Shown: one piece after another, positions 1-6,070 of the stretch
Layout: every line of letters starts with the position of its first letter
Position numbering within the stretch: the first letter of the stretch is position 1
DNA from: Planctomycetota bacterium
GTDB lineage: Bacteria > Planctomycetota > Planctomycetia > Pirellulales > Lacipirellulaceae
DNA length: 11,183 nucleotides
NCBI GenBank assembly: GCA_013151315.1
Contig: JAADIN010000145.1
Location: 1-11,183 of the forward strand
Direction of reading: 5' to 3'
Notes under the pieces: generated by a model
Databases searched by the model: none
What the model was told of the DNA's origin: nothing
Seen by the model: the letters and a program-made list of their open reading frames with translations, nothing else
Translations under genes and position numbers: made by a program

Positions 1-604
1 CGATGCCCTGCCGCGCATCGTCGACCACAACGGCCAACTGATAACTGGGCAACCCCAGCTTGGTGCCGACAAGAAAATCTCCCACGGTCTCACCGATGTC
101 GTAGGTCTGCTCGCCACAAAACGTATCGACAAAAGAGGTGCTGCCCGTCGGTACGCGAACTCGCCAAGCGACGCCTTCAGCACCCAAGAGATTGGTCTCT
201 GCCGGTGTTTCTCGGCAAGTGCCCGGGTAGCGCAGTTCATGCCCGTCACCGTGCGGGGCCGAGAGGGTTGCCTGCTGAATTTCCTTGCGCGTACAATGGC
301 AGGGGTAAACATGCCCTGCGTTGGCCAGCCGTGCCGTTGCTTTTTCGTAAGGCGCGAGATCGTAGCGCTGGTAAAATGGCCCTTCATCCCAATCGAGCCC
401 AAGCCAGCGGAGCAACTCGATCGCCAGCTCGGCAGCCCCTTCCTTAAAGCGAGGCCCATCAAGATCTTCAATCCGCAAGACGATTTTCCAGCCCCGCTGC
501 CGAGCGAGCGCCCAATTCACCAGAAACGTGCGCGCATTGCCCAAGTGCAAAGCTCCGGTAGGCGAAGGGGCGAGGCGTGTGCGATGGGCGGGCATAGTGT
601 CCAT
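1..604 (-). CDS. gluQ: Glutamyl-Q tRNA(Asp) synthetase, N-terminal part (runs off left edge)
   Basis: This is a truncated class I aminoacyl-tRNA synthetase catalytic domain; 201 residues are visible before the window ends. GluQRS proteins activate glutamate and attach it to queuosine in tRNA(Asp) without an anticodon-binding domain. Seen: the opening LAPSPTGALHLGNARTF (residues 11-27) is the HIGH-region signature of the GluRS catalytic core; LRIEDLD follows at 43-49. A zinc site typical of the GluQ branch is present as C102, C104, Y126 and C130 (YPCHC then RYPGTC). The start is ATG at 604 or the in-frame ATG at 595; TAA lies ten codons upstream of 604, and no strong Shine-Dalgarno decides between them. 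It is divergent from the DUF2089 gene. Because the C-terminus is outside, discrimination from full GluRS rests on the zinc pattern and the short N-terminus. Confidence 0.9.
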   Translation of the reverse strand, partial: MDTMPAHRTRLAPSPTGALHLGNARTFLVNWALARQRGWKIVLRIEDLDGPRFKEGAAELAIELLRWLGLDWDEGPFYQRYDLAPYEKATARLANAGHVYPCHCTRKEIQQATLSAPHGDGHELRYPGTCRETPAETNLLGAEGVAWRVRVPTGSTSFVDTFCGEQTYDIGETVGDFLVGTKLGLPSYQLAVVVDDARQGI

Positions 605-635
605 ACTACCCGTAGGCAAACGTGCGCGTTAGCGC

Positions 636-649
636 CGTCCGCCCGGACG
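636..649. repeat. Short perfect inverted repeat in gluQ leader
   Basis: CGTCCG, CC, CGGACG form a perfect 6-bp stem with a two-base centre, between the leftward promoter candidate and the gluQ start. It could be an operator or simply a chance GC palindrome; no function is assigned. Confidence 0.4.
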
Positions 650-733
650 AACGCCCCACAAAAGGAGGCTATCACTGGTACCCAAACCCCGCCGCGACCG
701 ACGACGCAAACAGAAGAAGCCACAGGAAAATAA

Positions 734-742
734 ATTATATCA
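734..742 (-). promoter_or_regulatory. Extended -10 promoter candidate for gluQ
   Basis: On the minus strand the sequence reads TGATATAAT, a perfect TATAAT with the TGn extension. No good -35 is visible 16-18 bases upstream (AGTTTT or similar), as is usual for extended -10 promoters. Transcription would start near 727 and give gluQ a leader of about 120 bases. Confidence 0.4.
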
Positions 743-749
743 ATTTCAT

Positions 750-778
750 TTGACACAAAACTAAATTATATATATCTT
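750..778 (+). promoter_or_regulatory. Sigma70-like promoter for the DUF2089/TPR unit
   Basis: A perfect TTGACA at 750-755 is followed after 17 bases by TATCTT at 773-778 (4/6 to TATAAT), within a locally AT-rich tract. The predicted start, about 785, lies only some 20 bases before the ATG at 808, so the leader is short and no Shine-Dalgarno is seen. It overlaps the region serving the divergent gluQ promoter. Confidence 0.5.
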
Positions 779-807
779 TAGGCTCGAATGTACAACATAA
801 TCAAAGT

Positions 808-1173
808 ATGAGCAAACCGCCGATCACCGCCGAATGTCCTTATTGCCAGCAGGCGATGACCGTCAGCCGGATGACTTGCCATGGGTGCGATGTATCGATC
901 GAAGCACCGTTTCCGACCGCCCGGTTGGCCAATCTGCCGACCGAGCACCAGCGGTTCATCGAAATTTTCGTATTGGCCAGCGGCAGCCTCAAGGAGATGG
1001 CCGAGCAGACGGGTGTTTCGTATCCGACCGTACGATCGCGACTCGACAAAGTGATTGCCGCCTTGCGAGAGGAGATCGGCAAAAATCAAAAAACCAAGGG
1101 CACGATCCTTGATGCGGTCGACGAAGGAAAATTGTCAGCCGAAGCGGCTGCGAAGTTAATCAAAGCGATTTGA
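808..1173 (+). CDS. DUF2089 family zinc-ribbon/HTH protein
   Basis: A 121-residue protein whose order of parts matches the DUF2089 family, of unknown biochemical function but thought to be DNA-binding. Seen: an N-terminal zinc ribbon with CPYC (C10, C13) and CHGC (C24, C27); a helix-turn-helix around 60-86 (GSLKEMAEQTGVSYPTVRSR) that resembles sigma region 4/LuxR-type recognition helices; and a C-terminal segment 99-120 (ILDAVDEGKLSAEAAAKLI) resembling the SHOCT-like helical hairpin found at the N-terminus of YvlB/LiaX-type envelope-stress proteins. The gene for the membrane TPR protein follows after 9 bases, so the two are very probably cotranscribed. Inference: a cytoplasmic transcription factor working with the membrane partner downstream. 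The family call is firm; the role is not. Confidence 0.85.
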   Translation: MSKPPITAECPYCQQAMTVSRMTCHGCDVSIEAPFPTARLANLPTEHQRFIEIFVLASGSLKEMAEQTGVSYPTVRSRLDKVIAALREEIGKNQKTKGTILDAVDEGKLSAEAAAKLIKAI

Positions 1174-1182
1174 AGTACTGCA

Positions 1183-2679
1183 ATGAATAAAAGCGAACAA
1201 GAAATCCTGGACACGGCACTCCTGGAATCGGACCAACTGTTGGCCCGATCACTTCACGACGACGAGCTGCGGCGCCAACGAAAACGCCGCATCGGGTTGT
1301 CAATCCTTGTCCTTGGAGGAGTTGCTATGTTTGCGTTGATATTTGCGATTGTGTTTGGAGTGTTCACTACGGCACTGCCCGAGGTGGCTGAAGCAAAAGA
1401 AAAACGACCGACTCGTGAGACGATCGAACAGGCCGAAGCATTGGCTGCCGAGGGTTGGCAGCTTTGGCAAAAGCGTGAACTCCTCGCGGCGGCCAAAAAG
1501 TTTGAAGCGTCGGTCGACCTCAATCCCCAGGCATCCGATGCCTGGAATGGCTATGGCTGGGCCCTTTTTAATAGTGGCCAATCGACCAAAGCCCTTCGAG
1601 CTTTTGAGCAGTGCGTGAAACTCTCGCCCAAACACCCGGCCGGTCTGAACGGTTTGGGGCAGATTTACTTTAGCCGGGGCGAGTACAAACGAGCAGAAAA
1701 ATATCTCAAAAAGTCGGCCAAAAATCCCCATGCCTCGGCTGCTTGGTATGGACTGACAAAGGTCTATTTGCTTACCGGCGAGTTCAAAAAGGCGTTGCCC
1801 TGGGCCAAGAAAACGGCGAAGGCTAGCCCCAAGGATAAGTTTGCCCAGCAGATGTTGGGTGCGGCAAAGGTGGGCGAGCTTGGCGACGAGCTTCGGCAGA
1901 TGATCGAGCCAGTGGCTGCACAAGAGAAAGAAGCGGCGGAGACCGAGGAAGCAACGCCAAAAGATGTTGCCGAGTGTTTAGAGTATCTTCGCCGTACCGT
2001 GATATGCTACGACTTGTCGTTTGATCAGATTCTCGACGAGCATCTTGCGTCCTATGACGAAAGCCGGATGGAGCTTTTTCCCAGCAAGGATGCTTGGCCT
2101 GAAGGCTTGATGCTTTCGCTTATTCGCGACTTATCGGAGAAAGGGCTGGTGATACTTGAAGATGCCGACGACTATCAGCCTGAACAGTCGGGGCTTGTTG
2201 TCTTCAGCAACCCCTTGGCCCAAAATATCGTCGTCGAAAATTACCAGTCCTTGGTGCTGCTGGAAGGGATACCCAAGGGAGGTTCCATTGTGGTCAGCAG
2301 TTACGCGCTGATCCTCTGCCAAGGCGACATGGCAGGCGTAATCAATTCGCAAGGTTACAGTACCAACATCATTCGCGGCAATGCGACTGGGCGCATGCGA
2401 AACGCTTCCTATGGCCATTGGATCGTGCTTGGAGATTTTAGTGGCAAGTTTGATTTTGAATCGGGGGGCACGTTGCGAATATTCGGCGATTTTACTGGAG
2501 AAATTAAACTCAGTTCGGGCGAGTACAAACGACGCGGGAAAATCTATTTCGCGGGGAAAACTACGAAAGAGGAACTGCAGCGAATCCAAGGCCCCGGGAC
2601 TGTTTATCTGGAAGAGTCGGACTTAGACGATGGCTCCCATGAAGTCGGGCAACTCACAGTCATAGTCGGTAAGCTGTAA
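1183..2679 (+). CDS. Membrane-anchored TPR protein with bactofilin-like beta-repeat C-terminus
   Basis: A 498-residue protein without a recognised name. Seen in order: a charged N-terminal segment of about 37 residues ending in a basic RRQRKRR cluster; one hydrophobic membrane helix (about 38-60); about four tetratricopeptide repeats (85-220, e.g. AWNGYGWALFNSGQSTKALR); an acidic linker (245-262); a helical stretch (263-335); and a Gly/Ile/Val-rich region (335-480) of short alternating strands such as SIVVSSYALIL, WIVLGDFSGKFDF and LRIFGDFTGEI, resembling right-handed beta-helix polymer-forming proteins. The basic residues before the helix predict N-terminus inside and TPR plus beta domain outside. 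Starting 9 bases after the DUF2089 gene, it has the layout of a membrane partner or sensor for that regulator. The TPR call is firm; the bactofilin resemblance is by eye and weaker. Confidence 0.8.
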   Translation: MNKSEQEILDTALLESDQLLARSLHDDELRRQRKRRIGLSILVLGGVAMFALIFAIVFGVFTTALPEVAEAKEKRPTRETIEQAEALAAEGWQLWQKRELLAAAKKFEASVDLNPQASDAWNGYGWALFNSGQSTKALRAFEQCVKLSPKHPAGLNGLGQIYFSRGEYKRAEKYLKKSAKNPHASAAWYGLTKVYLLTGEFKKALPWAKKTAKASPKDKFAQQMLGAAKVGELGDELRQMIEPVAAQEKEAAETEEATPKDVAECLEYLRRTVICYDLSFDQILDEHLASYDESRMELFPSKDAWPEGLMLSLIRDLSEKGLVILEDADDYQPEQSGLVVFSNPLAQNIVVENYQSLVLLEGIPKGGSIVVSSYALILCQGDMAGVINSQGYSTNIIRGNATGRMRNASYGHWIVLGDFSGKFDFESGGTLRIFGDFTGEIKLSSGEYKRRGKIYFAGKTTKEELQRIQGPGTVYLEESDLDDGSHEVGQLTVIVGKL

Positions 2680-2712
2680 GCCGTCCGCTTTTTACTTGTT
2701 TCTGAGGCACCG

Positions 2713-2731
2713 CGGATCGCGTGGCGATCCG
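2713..2731. repeat. Perfect 8-bp hairpin after the TPR gene
   Basis: CGGATCGC, loop GTG, GCGATCCG, 34 bases beyond the stop codon of the TPR gene. There is no T-run after it on either strand, so it is not a classical intrinsic terminator, although its position suggests a 3'-end role. Confidence 0.5.
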
Positions 2732-2747
2732 GCTGAGAAAAGAAAAC

Positions 2748-2820
2748 GGGGCGCGGCCGTGGCTGAGTGCCGAGTGAGTGTTTCACGTGCCGTGTCCTGC
2801 TTGCTATGCGGTCGCGCCCC
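2748..2820. other. Structured intergenic element: 12-bp stem closing a 49-base loop
   Basis: GGGGCGCGGCCG at 2748-2759 pairs with CGGTCGCGCCCC at 2809-2820; the only imperfection is G2756 opposite T2812, a wobble pair if transcribed rightward. The enclosed loop can form smaller hairpins, including GTGA/TCAC and CACG-TGC-CGTG. The 73-base span and the preservation of pairing through a wobble suggest an RNA fold rather than chance, but there is no tRNA T-loop or anticodon arm, and I recognise no RNA family. It could equally be a member of a repeat family. Confidence 0.4.
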
Positions 2821-2848
2821 ATTCGTAACCATCGCAAATTAATGTGAG

Positions 2849-2868
2849 CCGCAACGCGCTAGCGTCGG
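2849..2868. repeat. Small palindromic element with GCTA loop
   Basis: CCG-ca-ACGC-GCTA-GCGT-CGG: a 7-bp interrupted stem around a GCTA loop. Imperfect palindromes with a core like ACGCGCTAGCGT recur between genes in Pirellula-type planctomycetes as I remember them; within this window it is a single copy, so repeat-family membership is from memory and not shown here. Confidence 0.45.
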
Positions 2869-2941
2869 GCAGCGAAGGCAAAGCGTTACCAAGCCACTGG
2901 CCTCGCACTTTGCAATTACCCAGGAGTAAAACAGGCTCGGC

Positions 2942-2980
2942 TTGACTTACACATTAGGGTGTGTAGAGTTATGTGTAGAG
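2942..2980 (+). promoter_or_regulatory. vapBC promoter with operator-like inverted and direct repeats
   Basis: TTGACT (2942-2947) and TAGAGT (2964-2969, 16-base spacer) form a plausible promoter. Between and over them lies a perfect inverted repeat TACACA-TTAGGG-TGTGTA (2948-2965), and TGTGTAGAG occurs twice as a direct repeat (2960-2968 and 2972-2980, 12-base period). VapB-type ribbon-helix-helix antitoxins, with VapC, usually repress their own promoter through paired half-sites, so this array is a good candidate operator. Confidence 0.55.
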
Positions 2981-3033
2981 GATATGGCGTTACTTTCCAG
3001 ATCTTTTTCCGCAGTTTTCGTGAGGTACTAGAA

Positions 3034-3246
3034 ATGGCAACCAATCTGGCAATCGACCAAGAGCTGCTGGCCGAGGCTTTGGTGATCGGCAAATTGCCGA
3101 CTAAGAAGGCAACCGTCAACGAGGCGCTGCGCGAGTTTGTCCAGCGGAGGAAACAGCTCGAGGCGCTCAAACTGTTTGGAACGATCGATTTTGATCCTGA
3201 CTATGATTACAAGGCTGAACGCAAGCGAAAACAAGACCGAATATGA
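3034..3246 (+). CDS. vapB: VapB-type antitoxin
   Basis: A 70-residue antitoxin that should neutralise the VapC toxin encoded immediately downstream and bind its own promoter. Seen: a short N-terminal strand (TNLAIDQEL) and helices to about residue 45, fitting a ribbon-helix-helix DNA-binding fold, then the toxin-binding tail GTIDFDPDYDYKAERKR (49-65), characteristic of VapB antitoxins of the DUF2191 group. The ATG at 3034 is chosen over an upstream in-frame ATG at 2959 because a GAGG (3022-3025) lies 8 bases before it, and because the upstream extension crosses the promoter/operator and matches nothing in the family. The stop overlaps the vapC start as ATGA. Confidence 0.88.
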   Translation: MATNLAIDQELLAEALVIGKLPTKKATVNEALREFVQRRKQLEALKLFGTIDFDPDYDYKAERKRKQDRI

Positions 3247-3662
3247 TTGTTTTGGTTGATACTCCAATCTGGTCACTTGCGTATAGGCGGCAGAAAAGAT
3301 CGGCCGCGGATCAAGCTGCTAGTAATGAATTGTCTCGTTTGATTCGGGAAGCTCGGGCAGGACTCATCGGACCAGTGCGCCAAGAACTGCTCTCTGGAAT
3401 TCGCGACGGTAAGGTTTTTGAAACACTGCGTTCCCACCTCCGAGGAATGGACGAAATTCCTATCGAAACGATTGACTACGAGCAGGCAGCGAGGATAAGC
3501 AATCTCTGCCGAAAAAACGGGATCCAAGGGTCAGCAGCTGATTTTCTGCTTTGCGCAGTGGCAACGCGCTACGATGCGCCGATTTTTACAACCGACGGCG
3601 ATTTCTTGCACTACGCCCAACACGTCGGCATCACGTTGTACGATCCGAGCAAATCTTCGTAA
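3243..3662 (+). CDS. vapC: VapC-type PIN-domain toxin ribonuclease
   Basis: A 139-residue PIN-domain protein; VapC toxins are Mg2+-dependent RNases that cut tRNA or rRNA when free of antitoxin. Seen: the first catalytic aspartate in LVDTPIWSLA (D6), E48 in RQELLSG, D100 in GSAADFLL, and D118/D120 in FTTDGDF, the standard PIN acidic quartet, so it should be active. Length is normal. It is translationally coupled to vapB by a 4-base ATGA overlap. The stop codon is followed by a 9-nt-period repeat, and the next gene converges on it. Target RNA cannot be predicted. Confidence 0.9.
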   Translation: MIVLVDTPIWSLAYRRQKRSAADQAASNELSRLIREARAGLIGPVRQELLSGIRDGKVFETLRSHLRGMDEIPIETIDYEQAARISNLCRKNGIQGSAADFLLCAVATRYDAPIFTTDGDFLHYAQHVGITLYDPSKSS

Positions 3663-3694
3663 TCAGAGATATTCTTGGATGGTACAAAACAGAA

Positions 3695-3737
3695 CTTCCT
3701 CTGCGGTCCTTCGCGTCTCCGCGCCCTCTGCGTTTAA
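3695..3737 (-). repeat. 9-nt-period CGC(A/G)(A/G)AG repeat at the symporter 3' end
   Basis: Read on the minus strand, TTAAA is followed by CGCAGAG, CGCGGAG, CGCGAAG and CGCAGAG with starts 8-10 bases apart. The first TAA of the repeat is the stop codon of the symporter gene (3734-3736). The outer 21 bases (3717-3737) match the repeat at 5711-5731 at 18 of 21 positions in the opposite orientation, so the two copies flank the symporter pair pointing outward. Confidence 0.6.
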
Positions 3738-5461
3738 GCTTTACGCCCCGTCATCAGCGACACCACAACCAGTGTCACAAACCCAAGCGGGATCGTGACA
3801 ATCCCCGGTTGACTGAACGGCACGATCGCGTCGCTGGCGGGCCAGCCGTAGACTTTCGAGTAGGTGTCGGCGCTCAGTAAAATCCAAGCGAGCGAGCTGG
3901 TCATGCCGACCACGATTGCCGCGATGATTCCCTGCGCAGTGGTTCGTTTCCAGAACAACAGCATCACGAGCGAGGGGAGATTGGCCGAAGCGGCAACGGA
4001 AAATGCCCAGCCGACAAGGTAACTGACGTTCAACTCCTTGAAGACGATTCCTAGGACGATCGCGATCACTCCGACCACGACCGACGCCATTTTTGCGATG
4101 CGCACTTGCTGGTGGCCCGTCAACTCGACGGAAGTAAAACTACCGACCAAATCGTGGGCCACCGCACCGGCGGAGGCCAGGATGAGACCGCTGACGGTGC
4201 CCAAGACGGTCGTAAATGCGATCGCCGAGATGATGGCAAAGAGCAGTTCGCTCATACTCAGCGCGAGTAGCGGGGCGGCCATGTTGCTGTCGGTCACGTC
4301 AAGCGCGCCGCTGGTCATCGCTCCCAAGCCGAGATAGAGCGTCAAGACATAGAAAAAACCGATACAGCCGATGCCGACGATCGTGCTTTTGCGAGCCGCC
4401 GCAGCATCTTTGACGGTGTAGTAGCGAATGAGAATGTGCGGCAACGAAGCAGTTCCGCAAAACAGGGCGAGCATCAGCGACAGAAAATTAAGCTTGTCAA
4501 AAAGGTTGTCGCCTCGGATGCCTTTGAACTTTGGATGTTCACCCGGGCGGAGGATTTGGCTGCCGGGCGTCGGCTTGGGCGTGTAGGTGGTGGTCGTGCT
4601 GCCATCGTCGGCCGTGACTTTTTCGGACGACCAAAGCACGACTTCGCTTTCTTGCAGCGTGCGAAAAAATTCCAACGGACCGAGTGGCCCGGTCGAACTG
4701 ACGCCGCCAGGCAGCTTGCTGATATGGCCAACCGGAGCGAGCGAAGTTTGTCCCTCCCCCGTACCCAAAGGCAATCCGTTGATTAACGTCTGGCCATCTG
4801 CCGTGATTGTTTTTGTCTGAATTTGATCGACGCCCGGCTTGGCTTCAAAACCGCGGTCGAGAATCATCACTGTCAGCACCGCACTAAAAATCACCAGCAG
4901 CGAGCCTTTAAGAAACTGCACCCAGGTAGTCGACATCATGCCGGCCGAGACGACGATCAGAATCACAACGACCCCTACGATGACCACTCCTGCCCAATGC
5001 TCCAGGCCCAGCAGCGGTTTGACGAGTACGCCGGCGCCGACCATCTGAGGGATCAGGTAAAATATGCTCACAACCAACGTGCTGATTCCTGCCGCCACTT
5101 TGATGCCGCGGGAGTCGAATTTTGAATTGAGCGCATCGGCAAACGTAAATTTCCCGAGCCGCTTCATCGGCTCGGCCACGACAAACAGGGCCACGATCCA
5201 ACCGGCCAAATATCCGATCGAATAAAGAAAACCGTCGTAGCCATAGAAGGCGATCATGCCGCAGATACCCAGAAACGAAGCGGCCGAGAGATAGTCGCCA
5301 GCAAAAGCAATGCCGTTCACAAACCAGGGAATCTGCCCGTGAGCCGCAAAATAGCCTTCGGATGACTTGGCTTGTTTGCCCAGATAAAAACTGAGGCCAA
5401 CCGTGATGCCGACGAACAGCAGGAAGATAATAATTGCGAGCGGCGAAGTTTCGTAAATCAT
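3734..5461 (-). CDS. ActP-like sodium:solute (cation/acetate) symporter
   Basis: A 575-residue integral membrane transporter of the sodium:solute symporter family, likely importing acetate or another short-chain monocarboxylate with a cation. Seen: many hydrophobic helices; the conserved early segments GYFAAHGQIPWFVNGIA and GDYLSAASFLG; and CGTASLPHILIRYYTVKD, close to the ActP signature GT(A/S)xLPHILxRxxTV. Unlike E. coli ActP, a polar segment of about 120 residues (roughly 203-322) separates two helices and is rich in Gly, Thr and Pro. The start at 5461 is chosen because it overlaps the stop of the DUF485 gene as ATGA; an upstream in-frame start at 5485 would add eight non-family residues. 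The DUF485-symporter pairing supports the ActP group. Substrate is inferred. Confidence 0.88.
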   Translation of the reverse strand: MIYETSPLAIIIFLLFVGITVGLSFYLGKQAKSSEGYFAAHGQIPWFVNGIAFAGDYLSAASFLGICGMIAFYGYDGFLYSIGYLAGWIVALFVVAEPMKRLGKFTFADALNSKFDSRGIKVAAGISTLVVSIFYLIPQMVGAGVLVKPLLGLEHWAGVVIVGVVVILIVVSAGMMSTTWVQFLKGSLLVIFSAVLTVMILDRGFEAKPGVDQIQTKTITADGQTLINGLPLGTGEGQTSLAPVGHISKLPGGVSSTGPLGPLEFFRTLQESEVVLWSSEKVTADDGSTTTTYTPKPTPGSQILRPGEHPKFKGIRGDNLFDKLNFLSLMLALFCGTASLPHILIRYYTVKDAAAARKSTIVGIGCIGFFYVLTLYLGLGAMTSGALDVTDSNMAAPLLALSMSELLFAIISAIAFTTVLGTVSGLILASAGAVAHDLVGSFTSVELTGHQQVRIAKMASVVVGVIAIVLGIVFKELNVSYLVGWAFSVAASANLPSLVMLLFWKRTTAQGIIAAIVVGMTSSLAWILLSADTYSKVYGWPASDAIVPFSQPGIVTIPLGFVTLVVVSLMTGRKA

Positions 5462-5682
5462 TGCTCGTCCCCTTCCTTGGTGCAAAGCAACCCGTAAAGC
5501 AGCGCGAGGACAATCGCGGAAACGATCAGCACAAAGCCATAGAGGATCGCCACGTTGATGCCTTCGATCGGTGTCGCTTCCATGGTGGTGGGCGAGAAGG
5601 TATTGAGCAGAACAAATCCGCCGTAGAGCAAGAGATAGACGGCAAAGAGCCTCATCCCGATGCGCGAGTTACGTGAGTTCAT
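5458..5682 (-). CDS. Small DUF485-like membrane protein paired with symporter
   Basis: A 74-residue protein with two hydrophobic helices (about 11-29 and 44-66) separated by a short polar loop, and a charged C-terminus (CTKEGDEQ). Proteins of this size and topology (DUF485, YjcH-like) commonly precede actP and are thought to be accessory to the transporter; biochemical function is unknown. The stop overlaps the symporter start by 4 bases, so the two are coupled. The start is the ATG at 5682; an internal ATG at 5655 would still keep both helices. No strong Shine-Dalgarno is seen before either. The sequence resemblance to DUF485 is moderate, and the pairing is the stronger evidence. Confidence 0.75.
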   Translation of the reverse strand: MNSRNSRIGMRLFAVYLLLYGGFVLLNTFSPTTMEATPIEGINVAILYGFVLIVSAIVLALLYGLLCTKEGDEQ

Positions 5683-5710
5683 GAGTTTTCTGTGCTAGTT
5701 GAGGTGTGGA

Positions 5711-5731
5711 TTAAACGCAAAGGGCGCAAAG
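5711..5731 (+). repeat. Second copy of 9-nt-period CGCAAAG repeat
   Basis: TTAAA is followed by CGCAAAG at 5716-5722 and 5725-5731. It matches 3717-3737 (opposite strand) at 18 of 21 bases. It sits 28 bases upstream of the DUF485 start. On the minus strand the TTAAA part supplies TTTAAT (5710-5715), which with TTGTTT (5734-5739, 18-base spacer) could serve as a weak promoter for the transporter pair. Confidence 0.55.
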
Positions 5732-5826
5732 TGAAACAAGAATGGTCGATAGGTTTTCTTGGCTGCCGAATCTTTCCGTGGGAACCGGGAGTGTCCCCCT
5801 ATTGTTGAAACTCGAAAGGTGGTTTT

Positions 5827-5851
5827 CCGATGAGCAAGAATCGCTCGTCGG
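5827..5851 (+). repeat. Hairpin just upstream of the transposase-like remnant
   Basis: CCGATGAGC (5827-5835) pairs with GCTCGTCGG (5843-5851), 9 bp including one T:G wobble, with a 7-base loop. The right arm ends at the GGAG Shine-Dalgarno (5851-5854) of the ORF at 5861. Such hairpins can block read-through translation or transcription into transposase genes, which fits the remnant that follows, but this is inference. Confidence 0.4.
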
Positions 5852-5860
5852 GAGACTACC

Positions 5861-6070
5861 ATGGAAAAATCTAATCTTTCCCAATCGTTGGGGCAAGTTT
5901 CAGTTGGAGAAGCTGCCGGGATTTTTCGAGACCATCTGCGGGGCTGTGTTCGGGAGATGATCTGCGAAGTGATGGCAGCATCAGTAGGGCTTATTGCGAT
6001 CTTGTGGGCTTTTGCAGCGCGATCTGAAAACGCCAAACTACTGCGGCAATTCGCTGCCATCACGCGTTGA
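5861..6070 (+). pseudogene. Possible N-terminal remnant of a transposase
   Basis: A 69-codon ORF with a proper GGAG 6 bases before the ATG. Residues about 17-42 (GEAAGIFRDHLRGCVREMIC and on to EVMAAS) resemble the N-terminal helix of mutator/IS256-type transposases, where a segment of the form RExxxEVMxxEVxxLCG is usual. After MAAS the reading frame no longer resembles a transposase, while another frame gives SCG shortly after, so a frameshifted and truncated copy is possible. No catalytic DDE region and no clear terminal inverted repeats were found in the rest of the intergenic space. The match is by memory of the family and weak; it may be a non-coding ORF. Confidence 0.3.

Noticed and set aside
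239..733. Long plus-strand ORF (164 codons) over the left edge
   Set aside because: It is antisense to the clearly recognisable gluQ frame and has no family-like sequence.
1300..1923. 207-codon minus-strand ORF
   Set aside because: Antisense shadow of the TPR gene; composition follows the complementary codons of the repeats.
2713..2731. Rho-independent terminator of the TPR gene
   Set aside because: The stem is perfect but no T-run follows on either strand, so it is reported only as a hairpin.
2748..2820. tRNA gene suggested by 73-base length and a GC-rich end stem
   Set aside because: No T-loop GTTCRA, no anticodon arm, and the stem is 12 bp rather than 7.
2959..3033. N-terminal extension of vapB from an upstream ATG
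   Set aside because: It translates the promoter/operator and matches nothing in VapB proteins; the downstream ATG has a proper GAGG.
4908..5513. 201-codon minus-strand ORF within the symporter gene
   Set aside because: Same-strand alternative frame, Arg-rich, no conserved motifs.
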